Assembly: GCA_902547535.1 (NCBI GenBank)
Contig: CACCOB010000002.1
Location: 186,001-250,000 of the forward strand
From: an uncultured Pelagibacteraceae bacterium
GTDB lineage: Bacteria > Pseudomonadota > Alphaproteobacteria > Pelagibacterales > Pelagibacteraceae
Direction of reading: 5' to 3'
Length of the DNA: 64,000 bases
The position numbers were made by a program, and so were the translations under genes. The stretch's first letter is position 1, and the number at the start of each line of letters is the position of its first letter. The notes beneath the pieces were generated by a model. That model did no database searches and had not been told where the DNA came from. It worked only from the letters and a program-made list of their open reading frames with translations. Below are positions 37,955 to 46,654 of this stretch, in pieces.

Positions 37955-38188
37955 TTAACCATCAGTTATATTGCTTTTCCAAGCATTTGAACTAGGTCTT
38001 CTTCTAGCAAGTTTTTCAAGTTTATCACTTTCTTGTCTAGAACTGATAACTGTCCAACCTATCCAGATTATAACTAGTATTATAACTAGGATCCCTTCAG
38101 ATCCTGCACCTGGAAAAATTGGACCAGCCACTCCATCTGCTTTGCTTGCAGCAGTTAAATGATCTATCCAATTATTTACTGTAGCCAT
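37955..38188 (-). CDS. 77-aa single-TM protein downstream of amtB
   Basis: GILVIILVIIWIGWTVIS TM segment; 11-bp spacer from amtB. Confidence 0.75.
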   Translation of the reverse strand: MATVNNWIDHLTAASKADGVAGPIFPGAGSEGILVIILVIIWIGWTVISSRQESDKLEKLARRRPSSNAWKSNITDG

Positions 38189-38199
38189 GTTTTCCTCCT

Positions 38200-39600
38200 T
38201 TAACTACTTGAAGAAGCAACAGCTTTTTCATCTTCTTTTGCTTCCTCCATTATTTGATAGTCCAATCCTGCTAACTCAACTTCTCTAGGAATTCTAAGTT
38301 TACCCATTCCATTAAGAACTTTAGCAATAATCCAACCAGGAATCATTCCAAGAACAAAGAACATTACTATTGCTCCAACAAACATTCCTAATGGATTTAT
38401 AGCAGCATAAGTAGATCCATCCCACATTTCACCAACACCATAACCTGACGAAGGATATCCATTGAGGACAAATCCACATATTACAAGACCGGCGAACCCT
38501 GCATACCCATGTACTGCAACAGCTCCGACTGCATCATCGATTTTAAATTTACGCTCAACCCAATAATGCATTTTATAAGCTATAACCACACCAATCATTC
38601 CTATAATCAATGATTGAATAGGATGGTATAAGTCATTACCTGCTGATGCACATATTATACCAGCTAGTCCACTTGAATATGTCCAAAAAGGATCACCTTT
38701 TGATATTACATATCCAGCTAACAATCCTCCAGATAATGACATTAAAAAGTTCATGGTGATACCACTTAATGTCGTTGGAGTTAGATATATATTTGTGGCG
38801 GTAAAGAAGGTTACACCTTCCATACCATACTCAGGTCCAAGGTCATAAATTGGAACATTACAAGCGGCATAAAATCCCCAAAAACCAGTATAAATTAAGA
38901 ATAATCCCACTGTTACTAACCAAGGGTTTCTTGGTCCTATATTTCTAGGCTCACCACTTGATGAAAATTTTCCAATTCTTGGTCCTAAGACAACGAGTAC
39001 ACCTAAAGCAAATCCACCTGCAACTGCGTGAATTACTCCTGAGGCATAAGCATCATGATAACCAAGTAGCTTCAACATCCATCCGTCGAAGTGCCATCCC
39101 CAAGATGCATCTATACTCCAGAAAACTGAACCAATAGCAATTGCCAAGATGCCGAATGCAAAAGTTGTAATTCTTTCTATTACCGCACCTGAAACAATTG
39201 AGGCTGCTGTCCATGAAAATAATAGGAATGCCGCCCAGAATACTCCCATTATATGATCATTCAAAGTAACCGCCATTAATTCATTAGTTGGATTGGCTAA
39301 ATCATTTCCACCAAAACCTCCACCTAGAACAAGGCCTGTACTTTCTGTCATTATGGAAGGAGCTAATCCAGGTCCTGTTGGAAAAGCCCAATAAATCCAC
39401 CAACCAAATAAAAACCAAGTAACTGTTACCAAAGGTATCAGCATTGTATTTTTCATTAGAGTATGTTGATGGTGTTTGTAACGCGAAGCGCCAACCTCAT
39501 ACATACAGAATCCTACGTGTATCAGAAACATTAATACTACTGTTGTCCAATAGTAAAATTCCGTAAATATGGTTTGTAACGCATCTAATTGACTAGTCAT
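38200..39600 (-). CDS. amtB: Ammonium transporter
   Basis: FWSIDASWGWHFDGWMLKLLGYHDAYASGVIHAVAGGFALGVLVVLGPRIG; AVHGYAGFAGLVICGF; many TM helices. Confidence 0.93.
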   Translation of the reverse strand: MTSQLDALQTIFTEFYYWTTVVLMFLIHVGFCMYEVGASRYKHHQHTLMKNTMLIPLVTVTWFLFGWWIYWAFPTGPGLAPSIMTESTGLVLGGGFGGNDLANPTNELMAVTLNDHIMGVFWAAFLLFSWTAASIVSGAVIERITTFAFGILAIAIGSVFWSIDASWGWHFDGWMLKLLGYHDAYASGVIHAVAGGFALGVLVVLGPRIGKFSSSGEPRNIGPRNPWLVTVGLFLIYTGFWGFYAACNVPIYDLGPEYGMEGVTFFTATNIYLTPTTLSGITMNFLMSLSGGLLAGYVISKGDPFWTYSSGLAGIICASAGNDLYHPIQSLIIGMIGVVIAYKMHYWVERKFKIDDAVGAVAVHGYAGFAGLVICGFVLNGYPSSGYGVGEMWDGSTYAAINPLGMFVGAIVMFFVLGMIPGWIIAKVLNGMGKLRIPREVELAGLDYQIMEEAKEDEKAVASSSS

Positions 39601-39732
39601 TTCAAACCTCCAATAGTTTTACATTATAGAAACTTTATTTAATGTGATGATGACATCAATAAATAATTATTAAGCATTTAAGCCAATAATTGAGACTAAA
39701 CAACTTGTAGTATATATAAATTTTTATTGATT

Positions 39733-40137
39733 CTAAAATTTTCTATAAGCTTTTTTAAGATCTACTAACGGATGATTTGGAGACATTTGAAATTTTACCA
39801 ATAATTCTCTTGCAATCATATCTCTATCTTGTTGGTTGTTTGGTAATTTAATTTTTTTAGGAATAGTTACCCAACCATTTGCGTTTCTATCAAACACTGC
39901 TGGTCTATCTTCTTCATATCCCATGTGAACATCTTCTAACCAATTTAAATCATCCCATCCCATTGCTTCGATATATTTTTTCAAGAATGGTGTAATTCTT
40001 GAGTAGTCCGGAAGTAGGTTTACATCATAACGATAGCCAATTGTTTGACCTATCATTTTTTCTCTAGCAGTCTCTTTTTTCTTACCTAATTGACCTTTAA
40101 TTTCTTTTTTTGCTTTCTTATTTTTCTTTTTAGGCAT
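39733..40137 (-). CDS. 134-aa protein linked to MgsC
   Basis: Lys-rich N-terminus then TIGYRYDVNLLPDYSRITPFLKKYIEAMGWDDLNWLEDVHMGYEEDRPAVF; 2-bp gap from the mgsC-like gene. Confidence 0.7.
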   Translation of the reverse strand: MPKKKNKKAKKEIKGQLGKKKETAREKMIGQTIGYRYDVNLLPDYSRITPFLKKYIEAMGWDDLNWLEDVHMGYEEDRPAVFDRNANGWVTIPKKIKLPNNQQDRDMIARELLVKFQMSPNHPLVDLKKAYRKF

Positions 40138-40139
40138 AA

Positions 40140-41534
40140 TTAAATTTTATGAAAATCATCAACTCCAACAGTATGATTTGTTCCAGAAAGTGGCACTTTT
40201 GCTAATGCAGAAGCTTCCATTGTTAAAGCCGCTAAATCTTCAGGTTCTAGCGAGTGAATATTAGTTTTACCACATGCTCTTGCTAATAATTGAGCTTCTA
40301 AAGTCATTGTGTGGAGGTAATTATAAACTCTTAAAGCTGCATCATCAGGATTTAATCTTTTTCTAAGTTTAGGATCCTGTGTTGCAACACCAACTGGACA
40401 ACGACCTGTGTGGCAGTGATAGCAGTGACCTGCTGGAACTCCCATCTCTTTCTCAAAATTAGACTCAGGAATTTCTTTATTACAATTTAATGCTATCATT
40501 GCTCCAGTTCCAATTGCAATTGCATCCGCACCTAAAGCAAGTGCTTTAGCCATGTCAGCACCATCTCTTACACCACCTGCATATATCAATGTTACTTTTC
40601 CAGTTTTACCAACATCATCGATTGCTCTTCTTGCTTCTCTAATAGCGGCTATCCCAGGAATACCTGTGTTTGCTGCTGCTATGTGAGGACCCGCACCTGT
40701 TGATCCTTCCATACCATCTAGGTAAATTGAGTCAGGATCACATTTTGCTGCCATACGCACATCATCATAAACTTTTGCTGCTCCAAGTTTCAATTGAATT
40801 GGAACTTTATTTTTTGTTAGTTCTCTTAGTTCTTGAACTTTTAATGCTAAATCGTCCGGACCTAACCAATCAGGGTGTCTAGCTGGAGATCTTTGATCAA
40901 TACCTGCGGGTAATGATCTCATTTCTGCTACTTGGTCAGTAACTTTTTGACCCATTAAGTGACCACCCATTCCAACTTTCTGACCTTGTCCAATAAAGAC
41001 TTCTATTCCATCTGCGAGTTGTGCATGATGTGGATTAAAACCATATCTTGATTGAATACATTGGTAATACCATTTTTCAGAATATCTTCTTTCATCTGGA
41101 ATCATTCCTCCTTCACCAGAACATGTTGCACTTCCTGCCATCGTAGCACCTCTAGCTAATGCAGTTTTGGCTTCATAGGATAAAGCTCCAAAACTCATAC
41201 CCGTGATGTAAACTGGAATATCAAGTTCAACTGGATTTTCACATCTTGGTCCTATAATAGTTTTAGTTTCACATTTTTCTCTGTAACCCTCGATTACAAA
41301 TCTTGTAAGTGTACCAGGTAAAAATACTAGATCATCAAATGTAGGAATTTTTTTCATTAGCGCCATACCACGCATTCTGTATCTACCTAGTTGCGCTTTT
41401 ATATGTATGTCGTCGATTACCTCTGGAGTAAATATTGAATTATAACCTAATAAACTTTTATTTCTTTTTGAAAATTCACTTTGACCATTGCCATTAGAAT
41501 GACCATTTGTTTTTCCATTTTTCTTTTTTGCCAT
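40140..41534 (-). CDS. mgsC: FMN-binding glutamate-synthase-like protein (N-methylglutamate synthase subunit C-like)
   Basis: YITGMSFGALSYEAKTALARGA, IYLDGMEGSTGAGP, CYHCHTGRCPVGVATQDPKLRKRL Fe-S cluster motif. Confidence 0.88.
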   Translation of the reverse strand: MAKKKNGKTNGHSNGNGQSEFSKRNKSLLGYNSIFTPEVIDDIHIKAQLGRYRMRGMALMKKIPTFDDLVFLPGTLTRFVIEGYREKCETKTIIGPRCENPVELDIPVYITGMSFGALSYEAKTALARGATMAGSATCSGEGGMIPDERRYSEKWYYQCIQSRYGFNPHHAQLADGIEVFIGQGQKVGMGGHLMGQKVTDQVAEMRSLPAGIDQRSPARHPDWLGPDDLALKVQELRELTKNKVPIQLKLGAAKVYDDVRMAAKCDPDSIYLDGMEGSTGAGPHIAAANTGIPGIAAIREARRAIDDVGKTGKVTLIYAGGVRDGADMAKALALGADAIAIGTGAMIALNCNKEIPESNFEKEMGVPAGHCYHCHTGRCPVGVATQDPKLRKRLNPDDAALRVYNYLHTMTLEAQLLARACGKTNIHSLEPEDLAALTMEASALAKVPLSGTNHTVGVDDFHKI

Positions 41535-42388
41535 TATATAGCTCCTTTTTTCTCAGTTGGTTCTAACGCGTCATAATTCCAAAGTTTTTTACCCGCAACG
41601 ACCTTAGTCATCTTAGAAACATCGAAATCTTCGCCAATCTCAGCCACTTTAAGTTTTCTTTTCAACCAATCTATATCACTTTTTGTCATAGGTGACTCAA
41701 TCGCATCACTTCCATATGATCCAATTTTCCCCCCAACATAGATTGTTCCATCATACATAGAGTCTCCAAGGTTTATACCTACATTACCTAAGACTACTAT
41801 TCTTCCTCTTTGCATCATAAATCCAGTAAAAGCGCCAGCATCACCACCAATTATTATTGTGCCACCTTTTTGGTCAATACCTGTTCTTGCACCAACACTT
41901 CCTTTGCAAATTAAATCTCCACCTCTTACTGCTGCTCCAAAACACGATCCTGCATTTTTTTCTATTACTACTTTTCCAGCCATCATATTTTCTGCACACG
42001 ACCATCCAACTCTTCCATTAACTCTTACCGTGGGACCATCTATAGAACCAACTCCAAAATAACCCAAACTTCCTTCAAAAATTAAGTTCAATTTATTTAA
42101 AATTCCAACACCTAAACTATGTTTTCCTTGAGGGTTTTTTATTACAATTGTTCCATATCCTTGACTCATCAATTCATCTATTTTTTTATTTGCTTCTTTG
42201 CAATCCATATCATTTACATCAAGCTCGGTTCTTTTATTAAAATCTACATCGTATGTTCCCCAGTAATAAAAGTTTTCTGCTTCATCTGGATTAAAAAACT
42301 TTTGTTGTGTTTTCCCTGTAAGAACCTCAGTGTGAAGTCCCATAGATTGAGCTTTAGTTTTTTTCTCAGTTGTTTTTAAATTTGCCAT
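41534..42388 (-). CDS. mgsB: GXGXG-domain protein (N-methylglutamate synthase subunit B-like)
   Basis: GRVGWSCAENMMAGKVVIEKNAGSCFGAAVRGGDLICKGSVGARTGIDQKGGTIIIGGDAG glutamate synthase alpha C-domain repeats. Confidence 0.88.
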   Translation of the reverse strand: MANLKTTEKKTKAQSMGLHTEVLTGKTQQKFFNPDEAENFYYWGTYDVDFNKRTELDVNDMDCKEANKKIDELMSQGYGTIVIKNPQGKHSLGVGILNKLNLIFEGSLGYFGVGSIDGPTVRVNGRVGWSCAENMMAGKVVIEKNAGSCFGAAVRGGDLICKGSVGARTGIDQKGGTIIIGGDAGAFTGFMMQRGRIVVLGNVGINLGDSMYDGTIYVGGKIGSYGSDAIESPMTKSDIDWLKRKLKVAEIGEDFDVSKMTKVVAGKKLWNYDALEPTEKKGAI

Positions 42389-43320
42389 ACTTTAACCTCT
42401 CCATCAAATGGATCATAAGTATCAATTTCTTGAGGAAGAACAGATCTGATTGCTATTTCTTCTGATCCCATCGCAACTAAATCATCTGACTCATATAAAA
42501 CTAATGGTTTTGCTGCCATAGTGTCTTTAGCCATTCCAAGTGAATTTTTTGTTGCAACAAAGTAAGTGAATACTCCATCAAGTCCAGATAAACTATCTTT
42601 CATACCTTCTTCAAGTGTAGCTCCATTTCTCATTTTTTCTGCTAAGTATACTGCAATTAATTCAGAGTCACACTCCGACATAAATCTCATTCCTTTATTT
42701 TCTAAAATTCTTCTATTATTCCAATAGTTAGTTAATTGACCATTATGCACGACTGAAACATCGCTAAAAGGGTAGCCCCAAAATGGGTGAGCAGATTTAA
42801 TGTCTACACCAGACTCTGTTGCCATTCTAGCATGTCCAATTGCGTGAGTGCCAACAAGATCTCCTAAATTGTATCTATCACAAACAGCTTTTGCGTTACC
42901 TAAATCTTTAATAACTTCTAGGGATTTTCCCATTGAAAGGATTTCAACTCCAGGAATGCTCTCTATTTTCTGAGAAAATTCAAGCAAATCTCCTTTATCA
43001 TAGTCAATCTCATATCTTAGAGAATAGGGTAGTGTTCTTTCTTCCTTAACAATCTTTGCTCCCATTTGAGAAAGATAACTATCTACAATTTTTTTTCTTT
43101 CATCATAAACTGATACATCCTCCATTACTGATGAACTACCTTCACCAACATTTTCACCAACCTTAAATCGCATAATAAAGTTTTGACCATCTGTATCTCC
43201 ATAAAGAGCATAACCAGTAGAATCTTCACCTCTATGCTTTAATGCTTGAAGCATTCCTTGAAGTTCTTGGCCAACGTTTGAAGATTTTCCTCTATGAATT
43301 AGTCCAGCAATTCCGCACAT
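42376..43320 (-). CDS. mgsA: Class II glutamine amidotransferase (N-methylglutamate synthase subunit A-like)
   Basis: MCGIAGLIHRGK N-terminal Cys nucleophile; HARMATESGVDIKSAHPFW; VVHNGQLTNYWNNRR. Confidence 0.88.
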   Translation of the reverse strand: MCGIAGLIHRGKSSNVGQELQGMLQALKHRGEDSTGYALYGDTDGQNFIMRFKVGENVGEGSSSVMEDVSVYDERKKIVDSYLSQMGAKIVKEERTLPYSLRYEIDYDKGDLLEFSQKIESIPGVEILSMGKSLEVIKDLGNAKAVCDRYNLGDLVGTHAIGHARMATESGVDIKSAHPFWGYPFSDVSVVHNGQLTNYWNNRRILENKGMRFMSECDSELIAVYLAEKMRNGATLEEGMKDSLSGLDGVFTYFVATKNSLGMAKDTMAAKPLVLYESDDLVAMGSEEIAIRSVLPQEIDTYDPFDGEVKVWQI

Positions 43321-43344
43321 TGTTTTATCTCCTATAATTTTTCC

Positions 43345-44814
43345 TTATGGTAAACAATCTAGATAAGTATCAAGATCCCATTGAGTTGTTGCACCAAGAA
43401 ATCTTTCCCACTCATCATTTTTATACCAGTGAAAGACTTTATACATTTCATCTGGCATTGCAGATTTGATCACTTCATCCTCAGCAAGTCTATCAAGAGC
43501 TTCTCCTAGACTTAAAGGTAATTTTTTTACATCCTTACCAGCTTTTTGAGCTTCATAGATGTTTCTAGATTCTGGTTTTGCTGGTTTCATTTTTTTTGTA
43601 ATACCTTCATCACATGCTTTGAGTAAAGCCGCACCAAGCAAATAAGGATTATGCATTGAGTCAACTGATCTATATTCAAATCTTCCTGGAGCAGAAACTC
43701 TTAACCCACATGTTCTATTTTGATATCCCCAGTCTGCATAAACTGGAGCCCAAAATCCTTGATCCCATAATCTTCTGTAAGAATTTACAGTTGATGATCC
43801 AAGAGCTGTTAAAGCAGGCAAGTGTTTCATAATACCAGCAATTGATTGTAGACCAATTTTTCCTGGCAACTGCATATCTTTTGTATCAGGCATAAATGTA
43901 TTAGTTCCACCTGAAACATAACTGAAGACTTCCTCAACACCTGGAAGCTTTTTGTTTCCTAACTTGTTAACTGAAACTTTTCCACCTTTCCATAAAGACA
44001 TGTTTGTATGGCAACCGCTAGCAGATACACCCATAAATGGTTTTGTCATAAAACAAGCTATTAGATTGTGCTCTCTAGCAACTTGAGCACATATTTGTCT
44101 ATATGTTGATAATCTATCAGCGTTTCTCAAGACATTATCGTATGTCCAATTAAGCTCTAATTGTCCTGGAGCATCCTCATGATCTCCTTGTATCATGTCT
44201 AGACCCATTGCCTTTGAATATTCAATTACTTTCATAAATACAGGTCTTAATGATTCAAATTGATCTATATGATAACAAAATGGTTTTGAAAAACCTTTTC
44301 CCGTTGGTGTGCCATCTTCATTTTTGGTTAACCACATCATTTCAGGCTCTGTTCCAACTCTTAATTCTAAACCATGCTTCTTTTTAAATTCGTCCATGAA
44401 AATTCTTAAATTTCCTCTGCAATCAGAAGTTAAATGACCTCCTGGATTTTTTCTCTCTTCTCTATTTCTAAAACATGTAACAAATACTCTTCCAACTCTT
44501 TTATCCCAAGGTAATTGAACAAATGTTTCTGGATCTGGAATTCCAACTAGTTCCATTGCTTCAGGTCCATAACCAATGTAATTGTTGTGCCTGTCTAAAA
44601 ATAAATTTGCTGTTGCTCCATAAACTAATTGAAAGCCTTTTTCTGCGGTTCTTTCCCAGTGATCAGCGGGTATCCCTTTTCCTACAACTCTACCTGTTAC
44701 TGAAATAAATTGATAATAAATATAAGTTATTCCCAATTCATTAATTTTTTCTCTAACTTTTTTTACTAACTTTGCTCTGCCTGGTTGATTTACATGTTTT
44801 TCTAGATCAGTCAT
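43345..44814 (-). CDS. Glutamine synthetase type III-like (GlnT / gamma-glutamylmethylamide synthetase-like), copy 2
   Basis: IQGDHEDAPGQLELNWTYDNVLRNADR, FMTKPFMGVSASGCHTNMSLWK, NSYRRLWDQGFWAPVY. Confidence 0.9.
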   Translation of the reverse strand: MTDLEKHVNQPGRAKLVKKVREKINELGITYIYYQFISVTGRVVGKGIPADHWERTAEKGFQLVYGATANLFLDRHNNYIGYGPEAMELVGIPDPETFVQLPWDKRVGRVFVTCFRNREERKNPGGHLTSDCRGNLRIFMDEFKKKHGLELRVGTEPEMMWLTKNEDGTPTGKGFSKPFCYHIDQFESLRPVFMKVIEYSKAMGLDMIQGDHEDAPGQLELNWTYDNVLRNADRLSTYRQICAQVAREHNLIACFMTKPFMGVSASGCHTNMSLWKGGKVSVNKLGNKKLPGVEEVFSYVSGGTNTFMPDTKDMQLPGKIGLQSIAGIMKHLPALTALGSSTVNSYRRLWDQGFWAPVYADWGYQNRTCGLRVSAPGRFEYRSVDSMHNPYLLGAALLKACDEGITKKMKPAKPESRNIYEAQKAGKDVKKLPLSLGEALDRLAEDEVIKSAMPDEMYKVFHWYKNDEWERFLGATTQWDLDTYLDCLP

Positions 44815-44880
44815 ATTCCCCCTAAGAATTTTTAGTCCAAAAAGTTAACTGAAAATAAAACATCTGTCTACTCAGATAAA

Positions 44881-46206
44881 TTAACTCCATGGAAACGGAC
44901 TATTAGACGTTGGATGAAGCTCTCCTTTCGCGTATCGATTGAATCTAAAAGGTTTCAATAATTCGCTTTCTTTCCCTAAAACTTCCTGCGCAACTAAATG
45001 ACCAACACCTAACATTTTATATCCATGATTGGCATCAGCAATCATGTAAACATTTTCAAAAAATCTGTCAAAAATTGGAAATGAGTCAGGAGTTAAACAT
45101 CCAAGGCCACCAGATGGTCCTTTTCTATACAGGTTTGATTTTCCAACAAATCTTTTTTGAATATGTGCTAATGCTGCTGTCCACATATCTGAAAACTTAT
45201 CTGTTGTTTGAAATTCAGGTGACTCAATTCCATAAGGATCAACATTAACTTGATCAAAATGTTTTTGTACTACATAAGGTGACGTACCTCCTTGCACACC
45301 CAATCCCTCTATATCAGGTTTGTAGTATATTCCCCAAAGTTCATCAGTTATTAATTTTCCATTCATATCTGAATAAAGAGGTGCATCTGTATCCACATGA
45401 ATTACTGGAGGAGCTTTACCATCGTTTGTTTTTAAATAATCGGCATCAACACCTAAAACTCCTTCTTGTAAAAACCAGTACTTCCACATATCCACTTCAT
45501 GCATCTTTCCATCTTTACCTTTTATTTCGGTAGTCTTTGGTAGTTCTAACATATTCCAAAAGTCTCTTACCCAGGGACCCGCACCTATTACTACTTGATC
45601 GCAATCTATTGTACCTTGGTCTGTTACAACACCCGTAATTGCATTACTGTTACTACCTCTTTTAAAACCAGTAACTTTTACACCTTTATGTACATTGACA
45701 CCGTTTGAATTTGCTTTTTTCTCAAGAGCTTTAATTGAGTCTTTATTGAAAGCATAACCACCTTTTTTTTCATGCAATACAGAGGTAATACCTTTTGCTT
45801 GCCAATCATCAAAAATACCTTTCATGTATTTCATGCAATCTTTTTCACCTTCAACGAATACAGATTCATAACCTATTGCTTTTTGTTGTTCATAAATACT
45901 AGCTACATCTTTATGCATAACTTCTGGTGAAATCTGCATGTAACCAACTGGATTATATTTAAAAGCTTTCGCATCACTTTCCCATATACTCACAGAATGG
46001 GCCATCAATTCTCTCATTGCAGGTTGGAAGTAATTATTTCTTACAACACCACAAGCAATTCCACTTGCGCCTGAAGCAGTATCTTTTTTCTCGAGCACAA
46101 CAACGTCGTTAGGATTTTTATATGTTTCAGATAATTTCCAAGCAGTACTTAGTCCGTGAATTCCTCCACCAACTATTACTACTTTAGCTTTTGTCGGCAA
46201 TAACAT
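44881..46206 (-). CDS. FAD-dependent oxidoreductase, sarcosine oxidase beta-like
   Basis: KVVIVGGGIHGLSTAWKLSETY, VVLEKKDTASGASGIACGVVRNNYFQPAMRELM, VIGAGPWVRDF, MIADANHGYKMLGVG. Confidence 0.88.
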   Translation of the reverse strand: MLLPTKAKVVIVGGGIHGLSTAWKLSETYKNPNDVVVLEKKDTASGASGIACGVVRNNYFQPAMRELMAHSVSIWESDAKAFKYNPVGYMQISPEVMHKDVASIYEQQKAIGYESVFVEGEKDCMKYMKGIFDDWQAKGITSVLHEKKGGYAFNKDSIKALEKKANSNGVNVHKGVKVTGFKRGSNSNAITGVVTDQGTIDCDQVVIGAGPWVRDFWNMLELPKTTEIKGKDGKMHEVDMWKYWFLQEGVLGVDADYLKTNDGKAPPVIHVDTDAPLYSDMNGKLITDELWGIYYKPDIEGLGVQGGTSPYVVQKHFDQVNVDPYGIESPEFQTTDKFSDMWTAALAHIQKRFVGKSNLYRKGPSGGLGCLTPDSFPIFDRFFENVYMIADANHGYKMLGVGHLVAQEVLGKESELLKPFRFNRYAKGELHPTSNSPFPWS

Positions 46207-46303
46207 AATGAAACATTATTTTTTGGAAGGGGTTAAATATATAATTTTTTTTATATATAAAATTTAGAAATAAAAAGTTATACAACCTTAATTTAACAAA
46301 CTA

Positions 46304-46654
46304 TTAAAAACTTAAATTTTTAAGAGTGGACAAATAATCGTTAAATTCCTCAATAAATGAGGCGCTTGGTTTGATATGTTTTTTCCTTTGGTCCTCTGAA
46401 GTTTTCTCTAAATAAAAAAACCCTTTTTCACACGCTTCATTAATAATTAAAGCAGATTTTGGTCGTGAAGTTTTAAATAATTTTGTTTTTAATTCTTCGA
46501 CAGATAAATTTTGTTTTAATTTAAATGCAGACATTACAAGCAGCATCATATGATAGTGTGAAGGTGATTTTCTAAAAAAGTAGTTACTAGAAGTATGAGA
46601 AAGCTTCATTTGATCTTCCCAAAATTCTAATAGATCTTTTGTTGATTTAGGCAT
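46304..46654 (-). CDS. MarR-like winged-helix protein
   Basis: SVEELKTKLFKTSRPKSALIINEACEKGFFYLEKTSEDQRKKHIKPSASFIEEFNDYLSTL resembles a wing followed by the MarR D-x-R-x-K segment; overlaps the upstream gene by 1 bp. Confidence 0.6.
   Translation of the reverse strand: MPKSTKDLLEFWEDQMKLSHTSSNYFFRKSPSHYHMMLLVMSAFKLKQNLSVEELKTKLFKTSRPKSALIINEACEKGFFYLEKTSEDQRKKHIKPSASFIEEFNDYLSTLKNLSF

Noticed and set aside
39665-39695. TTGGCTTAAATGCTTA on the minus strand upstream of amtB as a sigma54 promoter
   Set aside because: GG-to-GC spacing is wrong for the -24/-12 consensus.
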